DNA of 64,000 nt from Clusia tigrina (Eukaryota > Arthropoda > Insecta > Diptera > Clusiidae): the NCBI GenBank assembly GCA_920105625.2, contig OV050030.1, positions 76,907,400 to 76,971,399 on the forward strand. Direction: 5' to 3'. A program made the translations under genes and the position numbers. The notes beneath the pieces were generated by a model. It worked only from the letters and a program-made list of their open reading frames with translations. It made no database searches and had not been told where the DNA came from. Shown in pieces: positions 11,991 to 23,606 of the stretch (positions within the stretch are counted from its first letter, which is position 1; every line of letters starts with the position of its first letter).

Positions 11991-12579
11991 AAAAGTTGCG
12001 GCAGCCTACAAATTATGTTGTTTGATTTGACTGGTTCTCATGATAAACCGTTCTATAAATTAGTATACCATATTTACCTTTTTTAAAGGTAAAGGGTATA
12101 AAAATACACGTATTTTACTAATCTACCATTATTAATATAACAACTATGATTGCGCGCGAGATTCCGACAGCAACACCCGAAAATCTCATTCACAAAAAAG
12201 TACCTAAGCTTCACTTAAAGGAAACAATAACTACAACTGAAAAACTCGTTTGCAAAAACTACTGAAGCTGTGGTAATTTTCAATAAAAAAATTGGGAGAG
12301 AAAATGAGCGGGAAATAGTGAAACTTAAAAAATACATTTTTAATTTATTGGGCGTTATTGTTACAAAAAGTATCAGTTCTTCACGCAGTCTTTTGTTAAT
12401 AACTGCGACCATTTCTTCTTCATATGTGGTAAATTTTGTAAAGAAAAGCTACGCAGGAATATAAATAATTTTGTAAAACAAAGTTATCGGTCATATCTTG
12501 GAAAACAACATCGACAAATGTTGGGCCCCACAAAAAGTTTGTAAAATTTGCGAGCAATGGAGTCAAGGAGGTTGAAAAG
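11991..12579. other. Non-coding region with a palindromic motif
   Basis: No gene is recognised. A 17-bp near-palindrome, TACCTTTTTTAAAGGTA, lies at 12075-12091, preceded by TTAGTATACC. The same combination recurs in direct orientation at 15638-15654. Two overlapping open frames at 12215-12464 are not convincing. Confidence 0.5.
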
Positions 12580-13790
12580 GGCTTCTGTTGGGAATACCGA
12601 TGACATGGTAAGAGTCAACTTTTGTTATATGAATGTAGAAGGTATGAACAGAAAAAAAATCGCTCTTGGGTTTACCTAATCGTACAATCCACTAAGCCAC
12701 CAACGCTGCATAGGGAAGATTTGCCAATACCGCTATTTACTTCCTTATGAGACGATTACTGTGACGATGTTGAAATGTTAGATAGTCGGAGTGAATTCGA
12801 AGGATGCCGTCCTACACTTCAAAGTTTTGATTCGAGATTTAAATGTATCTAAGAAACCAGCTGAGGTTCTTGCATCAAGACTAAAATAAAAACATTGCCT
12901 GGCATATCAATAATATCTTATCTAACTAGAGAATGCGACATTCTTCCATATTTTAATGAGACGGATGACATCGTATATTTTAGTGATATTTCCGTGCTTT
13001 TAAATTTAATGGGCCTGGCGACTTTTCTTCGATAGCTCAAAAAAAGTTTGAAATGTATGTTACTTCATAACGGAAATAAATTAGCTTCGATTCAACTACG
13101 CTTAAGGAAGAATATCAAAATATGAAACTTGTTTTAAAGAAAACTTCATTTCATCAACATCAGTGGTCAGCGTGTGTAGATTTAAAAATAGTAAATTTTT
13201 TATTGGGTCAGCAAAGCGGATACACTAAATATCATTGTTTTCTTTGTCCTTGAGACAGTCGAGCGAAAAATGATCACTGGGGCAGGAAAGACTGGCCGTC
13301 GAGAATGAACATGACTGTAGGAAAAGCTAATATGATTCACGAACGGTTAATCAGTGAAGAAAAAATCATTCTGTCCTACATATTAAGCTTGGATGTATAA
13401 TATAGTTTGTTAAAGCTTTAGATAGGACTGGCGATTGCTTCAAATATGTTTCTCAATCATTTCAGGTATAAACAGTTTCAGTATAGAAAGATTTCAAGCA
13501 TGAATTTTTGATGGACCACAAATCCGTACTTTTATAAACTACAATGATTTCAAAAACCACATGACTCAAGTTGAATTGGAAGCATAGACGAACTTTGTAT
13601 CAGTTAAACATATTTTGGGGAAACACACAGCTAAAGAATATTCCAAAATAGTAGACAAAATGTCTGATTGCATTATTTGCACAGTCAGATTATGGAGGAA
13701 AAATATGAAAGCGGTTTGGCGATAGCCTACTACTGGAACTTGCAAAGAGACTCTCCGGACCAAAAAACCCAAGAAAATCCCATACAAAAC
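12580..13790 (+). pseudogene. Arthropod transposase-like protein relic (superfamily not assigned)
   Basis: Plus-strand fragments match a protein family that I recall as multicopy in arthropod genomes and that behaves like a transposon-encoded protein. Recognisable pieces are YFNETDDIVYFSDISVLLNL (about 12950-13005), LKKSLKCMLLHNGNKL (about 13040-13085), VNFLLGQQSGYTKYHCFLCP (about 13193-13252) and IHERLISEEKIIL (about 13335-13375). Each is followed by stops or frameshifts. The Cys-X-X-Cys-like piece suggests a metal-binding element. I cannot name the transposon superfamily with confidence. The copy is old and dead, and it sits between the two palindromic motifs described separately. Confidence 0.5.
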
Positions 13791-14219
13791 ATTTTTCTTA
13801 ACTCCTTATTGATAGGTTTTTGTTTCTTTTAAATTAATTTTATTATTCTTTATATCATTTATAGCACTTCGTTTGTTTGAATTTGATAATATTAAAATTA
13901 ACGTTTTAAAAATATTCTCTTTTTTAAAATTTAATTTCAATTAAAAATGTATTGCCTTTACCTCAAAAAGTCGAGTCAATTCAACAAAAATATTATTATT
14001 TTTGTATTAAGCAGACCAAAATTACCTAAAATTGTATAATAAATCCCATGCCACAGAATCAGTGTTTCCTGTGTAATCAAAAACAGTTTTAACCAATCGA
14101 TACATATTGTCGCTAGTGCTAGAATTGGAATTTTACAACCAAACATTTTAACAAACGAGTACAGAAGTCTGAAGTCGGGTTAGACCGACTTCCAAATACC
14201 CTTTACCTTTTCTTGTGCG
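13791..14219. other. AT-rich region, nothing recognised
   Basis: This is AT-rich sequence downstream of the transposase-like relic with no coding potential and no clear repeat. Confidence 0.4.
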
Positions 14220-15540
14220 GGCGAGTTCAACAATGAGGATGTTTTCTTCATAAATCATCATTAGGAGCATATTCACGGTAATTTTTGGTAGGGTACCTTG
14301 AAATAATTATATCGACCCCATTTCTTGTATATGGCTTTCTAGTGTCAATATAACCACAAATATCCAATTTTGTCCAAAAATATTGTATAGGTCGAAAGTT
14401 ATAATAATATGCCAATACTGGGTGCGGCTGTAAAAATAACACGCTCATTTTTTGTGCGGTGTTTAATGTTAGTACCCGCAACATTCCTGTGAAATTTCGT
14501 TGAAAAATATTTAACAGGAACCTAGTAATGATTAATTGTGGGCGTGTCAGTAGTAATAATCTGCCCATATTTGGAATGCATGCTAGTACAGAGCCAGTGT
14601 ATACATCCACCAATTTGTTTTCATATATCATCACTAGAAGCATAGATAGGCTAACAGTCTTTAAGTGAGGTCCCGAAAGTTAATTATATGGGAGGGAGGC
14701 GTATCCTTCCTCTGCTCTACACTGAATCTTGTATATGGCTTTGTAGGGTCCATGTACGTACTAATATAAAATTTCGTCCAAAAATATTGTATAGGTCGTA
14801 AGTTATAATAATATGTAAATATTGGGCGTGGCTGTAGAAATAATATGCCCATTTTTTGTGTGGTGTTTAATGTTATTACCCGCAACATTCCTGTGACATT
14901 TCGTTGATAAATCTTTAATAGGAACACAGTATTGACTTTTGGCTAATTGTGGGCGTGGCAGTTGTATTATGATTTCCATATTCTGCACACACACTATTAT
15001 GGACCCCATGTATGTTTCTGCAAATTTTTATTCCGCTGGCATCAATACGAGCATAGGTAGGCTAATTTTAATTTTAGACCCGAAAGTTTCTTATATGAAA
15101 AGTGGGCGTGTCTTTTCTCTGATGAGTCCCCATTTTGCAGACAGCTTTGTAATGTCCACATGTTCCTTCCCGTAAAATTTCGTCCGTCAATCTCTGCCAG
15201 ATCTTAAGTTATTAATATTTGTTAATAGTGGGCGTGGCAGTTAATATATACCGCCCACTTTTTGTACAGTGTTTAGTAAGACCCACATCTCCATAATGTC
15301 ACGATTCCGTCAATTGGACCGAAGTTATAGTCTTTTTAAAAAAGGCGAAACAATTTTTTATTTGGGAAGTAGGCGTGGTCTTTGTCCAATACTGCCCATA
15401 TAGCAATCTGGTTCTGTATCTTTGTACAGGCTACACTTTTGCAAAATTTCATTAAGATAGCTCTAACGGTGTAGAAAAAAAGTGGCCACAGACGGACAGA
15501 TGGACAGACGGACGGACAAAATAAAAATTGCTTAGAAAGG
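14220..15540. repeat. Degenerate tandem array, period about 405 bp, GGGCGTGGC-rich
   Basis: Related units follow each other head-to-tail. The landmark TTTYGTCC falls at about 14370, 14774 and 15180, giving a spacing of 404 and 406 bp. Within units the order is repeated: CTTGTATATGGCTTT, a landmark near GTCCAAAAATATTGTATAGG, AAGTTATAATAATATG, a GGGCGTGGC box, TTTTTTGTGYGGTGTTTAAT, CCCGCAACATTCCTGTGA and a second GTGGGCGTG box. Units 1 and 2 are close; unit 3 and the partial unit 4 are much more diverged. The array ends in GACGGACAGATGG/GACGGACGGACA-type sequence at about 15487-15520. Short minus-strand open frames at 14248-14643 and 14661-14927 are products of the repeat, as their translations resemble each other. 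Confidence 0.75.
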
Positions 15541-16356
15541 GATTCTGATCATATCTGTATATATATGTCCATACCTACCACGCCTCCTTCTTGAAATTGC
15601 CACCCCTCTCAAAAGCACAAAATTAGTATACCCAATTTACCTTTTTTAAAGGTATATGTATAATGACGAGATAGACCAGTATTATATTCATTTCAAGAAA
15701 TTAATTCATTTAAAAACTGAGGGCACCATCACAGAAGTTCAAATATTTACTATTAATCTTACTAAAAAACTAATAATGCCAATCCCAAATTAAAACATAA
15801 ACAAATACACGAAAACGCCATATACTCGTATAATAACAAATAATAATAAAACTTGCGCATATTTAGAAAACAAGTCACTAGGGGAACTAAAATTAAGCAT
15901 AAATTGTACAGTGAAAAAGAAACAAAAATGGAGAAATAATAGAAATAGATCAAAATATTATCATTCTTAAAAACATCTTCCACTTAATATTACTTGCGAT
16001 GAAGGGGTATCCAAATCACTGGGAACTACCGTATTACCTACAATAATTATTCTATTTAAATAGATAATACAATATTTTCAACAATATTCTGTTTTATGGA
16101 AAAAACATTTATAATTCCGCCAAGCAAGAACTTAGCATTTAATGAAAAAATATCACAATTGCATTAAAACAGCGAGACACAGTCAGTAAAATAAACCTTA
16201 CATAATCTTAGCATCAGAAAAATAAACATTTTGAAATCCAAATGTTAGTTTTAAGTCAGTTTGTTCTCAAGCCTCATCGATTGAAAAATATAAAAATATA
16301 AAATGTTTTAAAATATATACATTAAAAAAAGAATTCTAAGTTGTTTTAATTTATAG
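15541..16356. other. AT-rich non-coding region
   Basis: The second copy of the palindrome TACCTTTTTTAAAGGTA lies at 15638-15654. The remainder is very AT-rich and carries no recognisable gene. It ends in a T-rich tract with an AG acceptor at 16355-16356. Confidence 0.45.
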
Positions 16357-16548
16357 AACACCAACTTAACTCACGTGCTGAAGCTGCAAGAAGTAATTTT
16401 AAAAGAGCAGAAGGAACACAGACTGTTGGAGCAACAGTCACTTGCCCTACAAAAGCAATCGCTCCAACAACAGCAAAAAACAAGCGGGGCTATAAAGCAA
16501 ATCAGCGAGGCCATACTCGCGTTGGCACAGAGCATTGCTAACAAATAA
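16357..16548 (+). pseudogene. Terminal coding exon of a Harbinger-type Myb/SANT-like accessory protein
   Basis: After a plausible 3' splice site (TTTTAATTTATAG at 16344-16356) the plus strand stays open for 63 codons to a TAA at 16546-16548. The peptide is a glutamine-rich amphipathic helix with leucines at regular spacing (LKLQEVILKEQKEHRLLEQQ, later QISEAILALAQSIA), which looks like a C-terminal coiled coil. Myb/SANT-like accessory proteins of PIF/Harbinger elements end in such a helix. The exon faces the Harbinger transposase relic on the opposite strand, the convergent layout usual for these two-gene elements. The upstream exons were not found next to it. A separate Myb-like relic is at 2990-3640. 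Confidence 0.5.
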
Positions 16549-16786
16549 TATGCATATTAATTTTTTGTATGTTTATTTGTGATTAAATGAAATTATTTCA
16601 TAACTGCATTGCATTTACAATGTTTGTATGTATCACATTCGTATTCGCTCGTCTTTGGAATGTGAATTCTCTCGGGATGCACATTGTGCAGCATCGCCCT
16701 ATGCCAGTTCATCCTCAATTAGGCTTTCGGAAGTCTGAAGTGCTACGCCGTTCATCAAAAATATGTTGTGAAAAATGACAGTCACG

Positions 16787-17710
16787 TTAATAATGCTGAC
16801 CGTTTTTTGTGTCGGTAATGGAGTACTCGGTGCCCTGAAAGGCACCTGAAACGCGCCTTAAGACTCCAAAGACTCGTTCAATTGCAGTATGAGCTGTGGA
16901 GTGCAGTTTGTTGTATTTCCACATTCTCTCGTTAAATGGCTTTACCTCTGGTGTGAGTAAGCAGGGCTCCAGCGGGTAACCGTGATCACGAAGCAGCCTC
17001 GCTGTAGAAAATGCTTCCTTGATAAAATCTGTCGCGCAAGACAGGTCGTCCAGATGCCAGAGTCGTGGCACCATCCCGGGAACTTTGGATTAATTGAAGT
17101 TAATATTAGTCGGTGATGGCATATCTGTCAAAAAGAAGAACAATTCTTATAAGCAGATCATTTCCACATAAAACTTTCCGTTTCAACATTAACGCTGTAG
17201 TATCCATTCCGGATCATATACAGGTACAAGTGCTGACATTGTTTATTTGCGATGATTGAATTGCGTCACTTTAATTAGAAACTTGCTGTAAAATCTATAA
17301 GAAAAAAACTCATATTAGATATGTGCAACAACTTTCCATTGCGTATATTACCCCGTTTTAAACGCCGCCTCCTCATAGCTCATAGGTAAGCGAACTATGC
17401 TTCCTTTAACTTCCACTATCAATTCCGAAATGTATGTCAATGTGCGTGACACTTTAACTTGGCTCATAGCAACATGGTGGCTGTTCCCTACGCACTTTTG
17501 GTATGAGTCATTCGCGAAGAAAATGAGGACGGAAAGGAAGCGCAATTCGAATGGCTTGGTTGCACCTCCTCAATATGTTGCCGACAAACAACCCGAGGAA
17601 ATCTGAAGTTCACTATGTTCTCCGTGCTGAACGGGTCGCTAGCCACCCGCAGATGCTTTGCCTGCCGGCATCTTAAATTTTTTATTTTTTTTGAAAAGGA
17701 GCGCAGGTGG
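16787..17710 (-). pseudogene. PIF/Harbinger transposase relic
   Basis: Three minus-strand pieces lie in the order expected for a Harbinger DDE transposase. 17488-17700 carries the N-terminal LRVASDPFS stretch. 17348-17545 carries FLSVLIFFANDSYQKCVGN followed by MSQVKVSRTL, the helix-rich segment before the catalytic core. 16787-17074 carries LLRDHGYPLEPCLLTP (second catalytic Asp region) and TAIERVFGVLRR (catalytic Glu). The frames differ, and the block around the first catalytic Asp (about 17075-17345) is not readable. The gene is therefore broken by frameshifts and probably a deletion. Terminal inverted repeats were not located. Confidence 0.7.
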
Positions 17711-18728
17711 AACAAAACCAATTTTTTTGTCTCTATATTTTCCTCGGTACACAATCACTATTTGTTTTTCCACTGACTGCACCCTCAACTGTTTGCAAAC
17801 AATATTATTTTATTTCGGTGTGACCTGCTACCGAGGTCAGAGAGCTTTCAATTTTGTGACTGAAGAAGAAGAATATTGGGGTAAATGTATAAAAATGCCC
17901 CTGAAACTATTAAAAACCCGTAAGAATTGCAACTGAAAAAATATGTAATTTAACTTGGTCAAAGAAGGTTTAGTTAACAATTCCAACAGACCTTCTTTAT
18001 CAGAAAAGTGAAGACTCTTTCTTATAGTAGCGTAAGTAATTTTTTTTGCCTTACTAGTATAATTCAATTCAACGTTTATGAATTCTAAAATAAAACAAAA
18101 AATGGCACCCAATCGTTGTGAAACTACTCGACGTATGCCAAAAGTTGCGAGTTGCCCAACTTTTGTCCGTAACGTTGAAGGAGAAGACTGGTTCGAACTT
18201 GATGTAAATACATGGATTTCAACTTAGCTATCCGTTGAAAAATTTAATTAGACGTCTTATGGGACGTGCACTTAAGAATTATATTAACCTCTCACCAATT
18301 CGGAAATAATTTAAATGCTCTGGTTGGAGCAATTGCAGCACTATGTTAATAAGCACAAGCCAAGGTTGAATACAACAGATAACTTAAGTGCTATATATCT
18401 AAACTGTCAAATTAGCGCATCAACCTCGAGAGTTTGTGGGTTCACTCGTTGTCCTTCGGGTCACTTTGGCTCATTCGTACAGCATTGACAGCGCTTGGAT
18501 GGAAATCAAAATATTTACATTTATCAATTTAATGTACATACAATTTGACCGTCTATATGCATGATTTATTCCGTTGCTGAGGAAACAAATTTTGAACCAG
18601 TCATTGCCGACATTTTGGAATGGAAACGTCGTGTTATAGTGACAAAAATAAAAAAGCTAACAGACATGAGATATTACTCTCAAAATATCATGAACAGTAT
18701 CTAACCGCAGCAGTGTTGTAGACTACTT
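17711..18728. other. Region without a recognised gene
   Basis: The plus strand has a short open stretch from about 18101 (MAPNRCETTRRMPKVASCPT) that continues with stops to about 18700. It may be a further transposon relic, but I do not recognise it. Nothing else is supported. Confidence 0.35.
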
Positions 18729-18844
18729 GGTAGGTAGGTAAAATGGTTGGCGATCTCAGGACGCCTCAATTAGAAATAGTACCGTCTCATTGCCATTTCC
18801 TCGCGAGCTTAAAAAATATGGTGATATATTTGCAACAATTCCAA

Positions 18845-20450
18845 TCAGTTGGAGTTGTTTACTAATTTGGATAGGTCTGAAAGTTCTAAACTAGAGCATT
18901 GCCCTAGACTCTCCAGAAAAGGATTTCCGAAATATTTGAGTCTTAAACGAGCCAGGGCTGGGCACTCACAAAGAAAGTGTACGACTGTTTCTTTCTCCTC
19001 TGTGTCTTTACAGCTCCTGCAATTAGGATTGAACGGGATGCCCATTTTTTCAGCGTGTGTGCCGACAGTCCAATGACCCATGAAGATAAGGTTGCTAATT
19101 GTGTGTCTTGGTTTGTTGAAAAAGATGGTTAGTTCTTTTTGCATTGTAATCAGACCACATCATTCTCGTAATGACACATGTATCAGTGTTTTTCCACCTC
19201 TCACGAGCCTTGCGGAGAAAGTGATTGTAAATATTTCCCTTAATAACAGTTAGGGGGTCACATGTCTATATAGAAAGAAACTTGATCGGTTTCCAATGAG
19301 CCTCTTCGTGCCAGCTCATCAGCCCTCTCGTTGCCTTTAATTTTCCTGTGTCTCGGAACTCAGACGAGGCATTCTATAGTGTTTTCCGATAATAATAATA
19401 ATTTAATTTCCTCGCAGAGGACGACCAGCTTAGAGCTGGTAAAAGGTGACGCTAGCGCCTTTATTGCAGCTGGGCTGTCGGAATAAATTGATATAGTTTT
19501 GGTCACCTGGCGCCCACTCAGCACCCTACATGCCATCCAAATTGCAAAGACCTCCGCCTGAAAGACACTTGGTAATTTCATGGAGAGTATCCAATTCAGA
19601 AATTCGAAAAATATTCCCGCAGCCACACCAGATTCCATCTTGGAACCATCGGTGAAAATTGGCACACCCCCTTTCGCGAGCACCTTTCCCTTCTTCCAGT
19701 CATTCCTACTTGGTAGAACTGTGCTAACAGAGCTCGCAAAATCCAGATTGCGAACGAAGAAGTCGGTTCTCGAGGATACTATATCTGGTGGCAGCTGTTT
19801 TAAATTGCTACTATGACCATACAAGGTATCCCTCCAGTTACCGGATTCCCTGAGTCTTAGTACAGTTTGTGCGAAAATATAATAGGTATGAAGATCAATA
19901 GAGAGGAGGTTTAGAATCGCGTCTAAAGCAACCCCGGGACAAGCTTGACAGGCTCCTGTAATACCAATGCACGCGGTCGTTGGATTCTTTGCAATTTCTT
20001 GAGATTCAATTCCTTCCTAAGAGCTTCCAACCAAACCACTGAGTCGTATGTTCAGAACGGCCGCACCACCAAATTGTACATCCAGACCACAATTCTTGGC
20101 CCCAGTTTTTGCCAAACTTTGACTTGCAAGCATAGAAAGCGGCACAAGCCTTCCGTACTCGTTCATCGATAGTCGCTTTCCAACTAAGTTTGGGGTCCAA
20201 TATGACACCAAGATATTTTACCCTGGATGATAGTGAGAATCGCTGGCCATTACGCCTCGGATGTTTGAAGGATGCAGGTTTGTATTTTTATGTGAAGAGC
20301 AACAGTTCCGTTTTATCTGAGTTACGCCCTAGGCCACACCTGTCCGCCCATCTACTAAGCTTGCCAAACGCACCCTCCACGATGTCACTCCTCACTGTCG
20401 GGAAGGGGCCGGTGACCAGGACCCCTACGTCGTCAGCTTATGCGACCACT
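18845..20450 (-). pseudogene. LOA/R1-like ORF2, 3' half: RT catalytic motif, RNase H and C-terminal knuckle
   Basis: Frames change several times. Just below 20450 a frame carries AYADDVGVLVTGP (catalytic YADD), followed by KYLGVILDPKLSWKATIDER near 20150-20220. 19360-19824 is an uninterrupted RNase H domain with FTDGSKMESG, QAEVFAI and IYSDSPAAIKAL, so all usual acidic residues of its first half are present. The RNase H end (WVPRHRKIKGNERADELAR) lies in another frame at about 19300-19365. The C-terminus, 18845-19144, contains a C-X2-C-X10-H-X2-C-X-C knuckle. Compared with the truncated copy at 3840-5732, this one keeps the whole RNase H but has more frame breaks. Confidence 0.75.
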
Positions 20451-20872
20451 TTGACCTTCAGCGTCAATTGTAGCGAGAATTTTATTGATAGTTACTAGCC
20501 AAAACAGAGGTGAAAGGACTCTACCCTGGGGTGTACCTCTGCACACATTTTTCGCCACTCTAGCACTACCTAATTCAGCTATGAATTGTCTGTTTGCCAG
20601 CAGGGATGAGATCCAATTACAAGTCGCTCTTTCCATCCCTGCTCTGTCAAAAGCCAAGTTAATAGATTCAGTCCTTACGTTATCAAAAATCCCTTCGATG
20701 TCTACGAAGGCACCCAGAGTAAAGTGTTTAAAGTGGACCACTTCATGTAGTGCAGTCTCCGCAGATCTCCCTATTATATACGCATGCTGTGCGGCCATTG
20801 AAAGTGGATGGTCGTCAAAGAGATCTCGAATGTGACGATCTACGACTTTCTCAAGAACGTTCAAAAACAAGG
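20433..20872 (-). pseudogene. LOA/R1-like RT core segment
   Basis: This open minus-strand segment carries VLEKVVDRHIR, GAFVDIEGIFDNV (motif A) and RGTPQGRVLSPLF (motif B). It is contiguous with the RT N-terminal part that resumes beyond the inserted fragment, at about 21501. A frameshift near 20450 separates it from the YADD motif. The first residues of the apparent open frame, above about 20872, come from the inserted fragment rather than from this element. Confidence 0.75.
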
Positions 20873-21500
20873 AAACGAATATGCTGACGCAATGTTCAAT
20901 ATTGCCCAAAGGCCTCCAGCTTACACTTTAAACACCATCGAAAAAAAAGACATACACCGGTATGTATATGAATATATGCTCAAAATACAAAAAATATCTT
21001 GGGCTGACTACGTACACCATTATGCTACAATCAACCCATTGAGACTTTGCCCTAACTACCCAGCACATCTCAATTAGTCCGAGATCCGTCCATTCATTCG
21101 CCTCAGACTAGTGCACATCAAAATTAGCCACGAACACCTGCTAAATGGATCAGGCACACCAAATTGCCAGTTCTGCAATACACAATCAGTCTCAATAATC
21201 CACTTATTGGACGAATGCCAGCACTTCAATATTGCGAGGAGCAATCTTCTTTCGGACAAAGTCCCCAGCGAGCTGCTAAATAACCCTTCAACCGATAATA
21301 TAAAAAAATTATATAGTTTCATAAAAAATACTAATTTAATTAATTTCATTTAAAAATAGTAACAAAGTATACAACATGTATTAAATGTAAAAAAAAACTA
21401 GTATACCATATTTATTACACGAGAGCTGAAAGCCGCAGTTGCTAGTGCTCCTCTTACAAATTGTACACTAATTCATTTTTGTACAAATTATAAAAAAAGC
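20872..21500 (+). mobile_element. 5'-truncated I/Jockey-like LINE fragment inserted in the LOA-like RT
   Basis: On the plus strand, homology starts abruptly with QGNEYADAMFNIAQRPP, the last strand of an RNase H domain. It runs through a C-terminal region with a C-X2-C-X8-H-X4-C knuckle (about 21160-21215) to a stop at 21351-21353, followed by a 3' UTR and an A-rich end (TATAAAAAAAG at 21490-21499). One stop (TAG) interrupts the frame at 21075-21077. On either side the minus strand continues the LOA-like RT: FLNVLEKVVDR to the left, AKDFRPLL to the right. The fragment is therefore an insertion into that element and younger than it. No clear target duplication could be read. Confidence 0.75.
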
Positions 21501-22700
21501 AAGTAAAGGTCTGAAATCTTTGGCCAATGCATGCCCCATTTTTTCATACCTTCGGAATGAAAACAACCCTGGTTTTCTTCCACCTATTCGGTATATGTGA
21601 AATTCACGCGATGACTATCTCCCTTAACTCAGATATTATGAATCCCTGTGGCTTGGGAATTAGTATGGTGCATAATTGTTCATTGTTCGCAGACAGAAGC
21701 AACTCAGCGTGTTCTCAACACGCAGGCGTGCTACTATGTTCTGAATGATCAGTGCAGTCTGGAAAATGAGTTTACACACGAATCTTCAATGCCTCCGTCG
21801 TCGACTCTGCCCACACTCAGACGTACCCTTACAAAAGTTCTGTTAGAGTGATCCTTGGCGAGAATTTTTCCGCGCCTGGCGAGTGTTTAAGCTTTCTCTG
21901 TAAGCTTGGAAATTTCGACTTATTTAGTATTCGTTAAAGCCCCTTCTGAGGCTTGGATCTCAAGTCTCTAAGATCTCCATCCCATCAGGGAGGAATGGTC
22001 TTTTTGCTATGTGAGACAGGACACGTGACCCTAAAAGTAACAAGGAAGGTTTTCTCAAAGGACTTTATTCGCTTGTCCAGCATCGCTGCTGAAATATGTT
22101 CCTAGTATATTTTTGATCACCCTGTTGAACAGACCCCAGTCGGTTCTTTTTGGATTTCGGCTTTTTAAAACCATTCCCCTCCCTAACTAAATATTGAAAG
22201 GAATATTTCGGTGGTCTGACAGAGAGTTCCTCAGATATACCGCCCAGTTATCCACCCGAAGATCGGGAGAATTTCTTACCAGAGTGACATCAAGTACTTC
22301 TTCCCTTCCACTTGAAGTTTCCGAGCAGGGGAAAATAGAAGTGTGAGAGCTGCCTTTGTTGCATACACTCAGATTGTTGTTTATAATAAAATCGAAAATA
22401 GACTCACCTCGTTTATTTGTATGCTGCTACCCCACAACGTGGGTCTCGCGGTGGCGTCGCAGCCAACTAGAAGAGTTTCCTTTTTATGGTTGTTGATGCA
22501 ATGAGTCGCCGCACCTCCTCCGGGGATGCTTGGCGATCATGGGCTATGTATGTCTAGTCGACTAGAAGACATTGGCCGCCCAGCCGTTCTACCTTGACCA
22601 CTGTGACATCTAACGAGCTGTAATTTGGTAAGTGGAAAACATTTAACGTATTTTTGGCTACAAAGCTTGTCCTCGGCTTACCTTCGCACGTGGGGATAAC
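21501..22700 (-). pseudogene. LOA/R1-like ORF2, 5' half: AP-endonuclease and RT start
   Basis: Minus-strand fragments in several frames cover the apurinic-like endonuclease that nicks target DNA and the beginning of RT. Visible pieces are LLVGCDATARPTLWGSS (about 22430-22480), VLDVTLVRNSPDLRVDNW (about 22240-22295), the SDHRNI catalytic-loop motif (about 22205-22225) and the RT entry RWKKTRVVFIPK (about 21555-21590). Stops and frameshifts separate them. This supports a complete ORF2 that later decayed. Confidence 0.65.
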
Positions 22701-22719
22701 AAGTTATATAATCTGTCCC

Positions 22720-23606
22720 TCAGACCGCTGGGGGTAGCTTACCTTCATTAAGCTCCGTTTTGGGTACTGATTCAGCTGCCATCTCTAGCTTGAGGCCTTC
22801 CAGCACCTTGTCTGCCTCCGCCACCTCCTCTAGTTTGTCGTCCGGAGCAACAGAGGCGGGAAATATTTTTAGTTTGGCCTCTCTGATGCTAATTCGCAAC
22901 CTATTTTGCTGCTTCTCGATTACCCCCAGGGACTCCTCAGTGATCAGCAGCAACACAGGTTGACTATTCCTCTGGGTTTCCTCTATTTTTAGGACAGACC
23001 AGTATTCCATTGGAACCCCAAGATTTTGCAGCCGTAGGCACTGGATGAGCTTCGTGCTTTCCAACTTCATTTTTGGCAACCAGATGCGAGCCCTAGATTT
23101 CCTTGGAATCTCCGAAGCTGGGATGAGTTTCAACGTGAAACCGTTCCATGCTTTGCTGATCTCAGCAACGGATCTCTCCAAAAACTTTTTAAAGAACCTA
23201 TCCACACACCTGACGTCAATCTCCGTCAGTCGTCCCTCTATGGATCTCAACTCGGCCAGCACCCGTCTTCACTGTTACTACTTGCAAGGGCCACTTGGGG
23301 TGGTCCCTAGCCATCTCATTGTAAGCCATCATCGCGGCTGCCGCAGCACTAATGAAAGGACCCTCCTAACACCTGGAGACATAACGCCCTCTCTTTGCGG
23401 CGGCATCGTTCACTTCTTGCGACCGATTTATATTCGCTGCGCTGCCGGTTGTGGTGTTGGCTGTTGTTGTACCCGGTCGTTTCAAACTCCCGGACCACTG
23501 CCTTATACTTTATAATGTCCTCGGCATCACGTTCGTTCCCTTTACCCTCCCTTTCGTTCTTGACAATCTGCTCAAGAATATAGAGGGCCCTCTGGTACCG
23601 CGCCAA
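22720..23606 (-). pseudogene. LOA/R1-like ORF1 (nucleic-acid-binding protein)
   Basis: Two minus-strand open segments form the first ORF of the LINE. 23349-23606 (85 codons) carries RYQRALYILEQIVKNEREGK at its start, a charged helical N-terminus. 22720-23262 (180 codons) carries the conserved C-terminal domain of these ORF1 proteins (WSVLKIEETQRNSQPVLLLI, then ESLGVIEKQQNRLRISIR), which I recall as a DUF4780-type domain. Between the segments, at about 23263-23349, a frameshift or stop breaks the ORF. ORF1 proteins of this type bind the element RNA in the transposition particle. The Met at 23606 is only 23 bp from the candidate LTR to the right, so the 5' UTR has been lost. Confidence 0.65.

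Noticed and set aside
14248..14927. Two minus-strand open frames (131 and 88 codons) with similar proteins
   Set aside because: Their similarity comes from units 1 and 2 of the 405-bp tandem array. Unit 3 does not keep the frame, so coding is unlikely.
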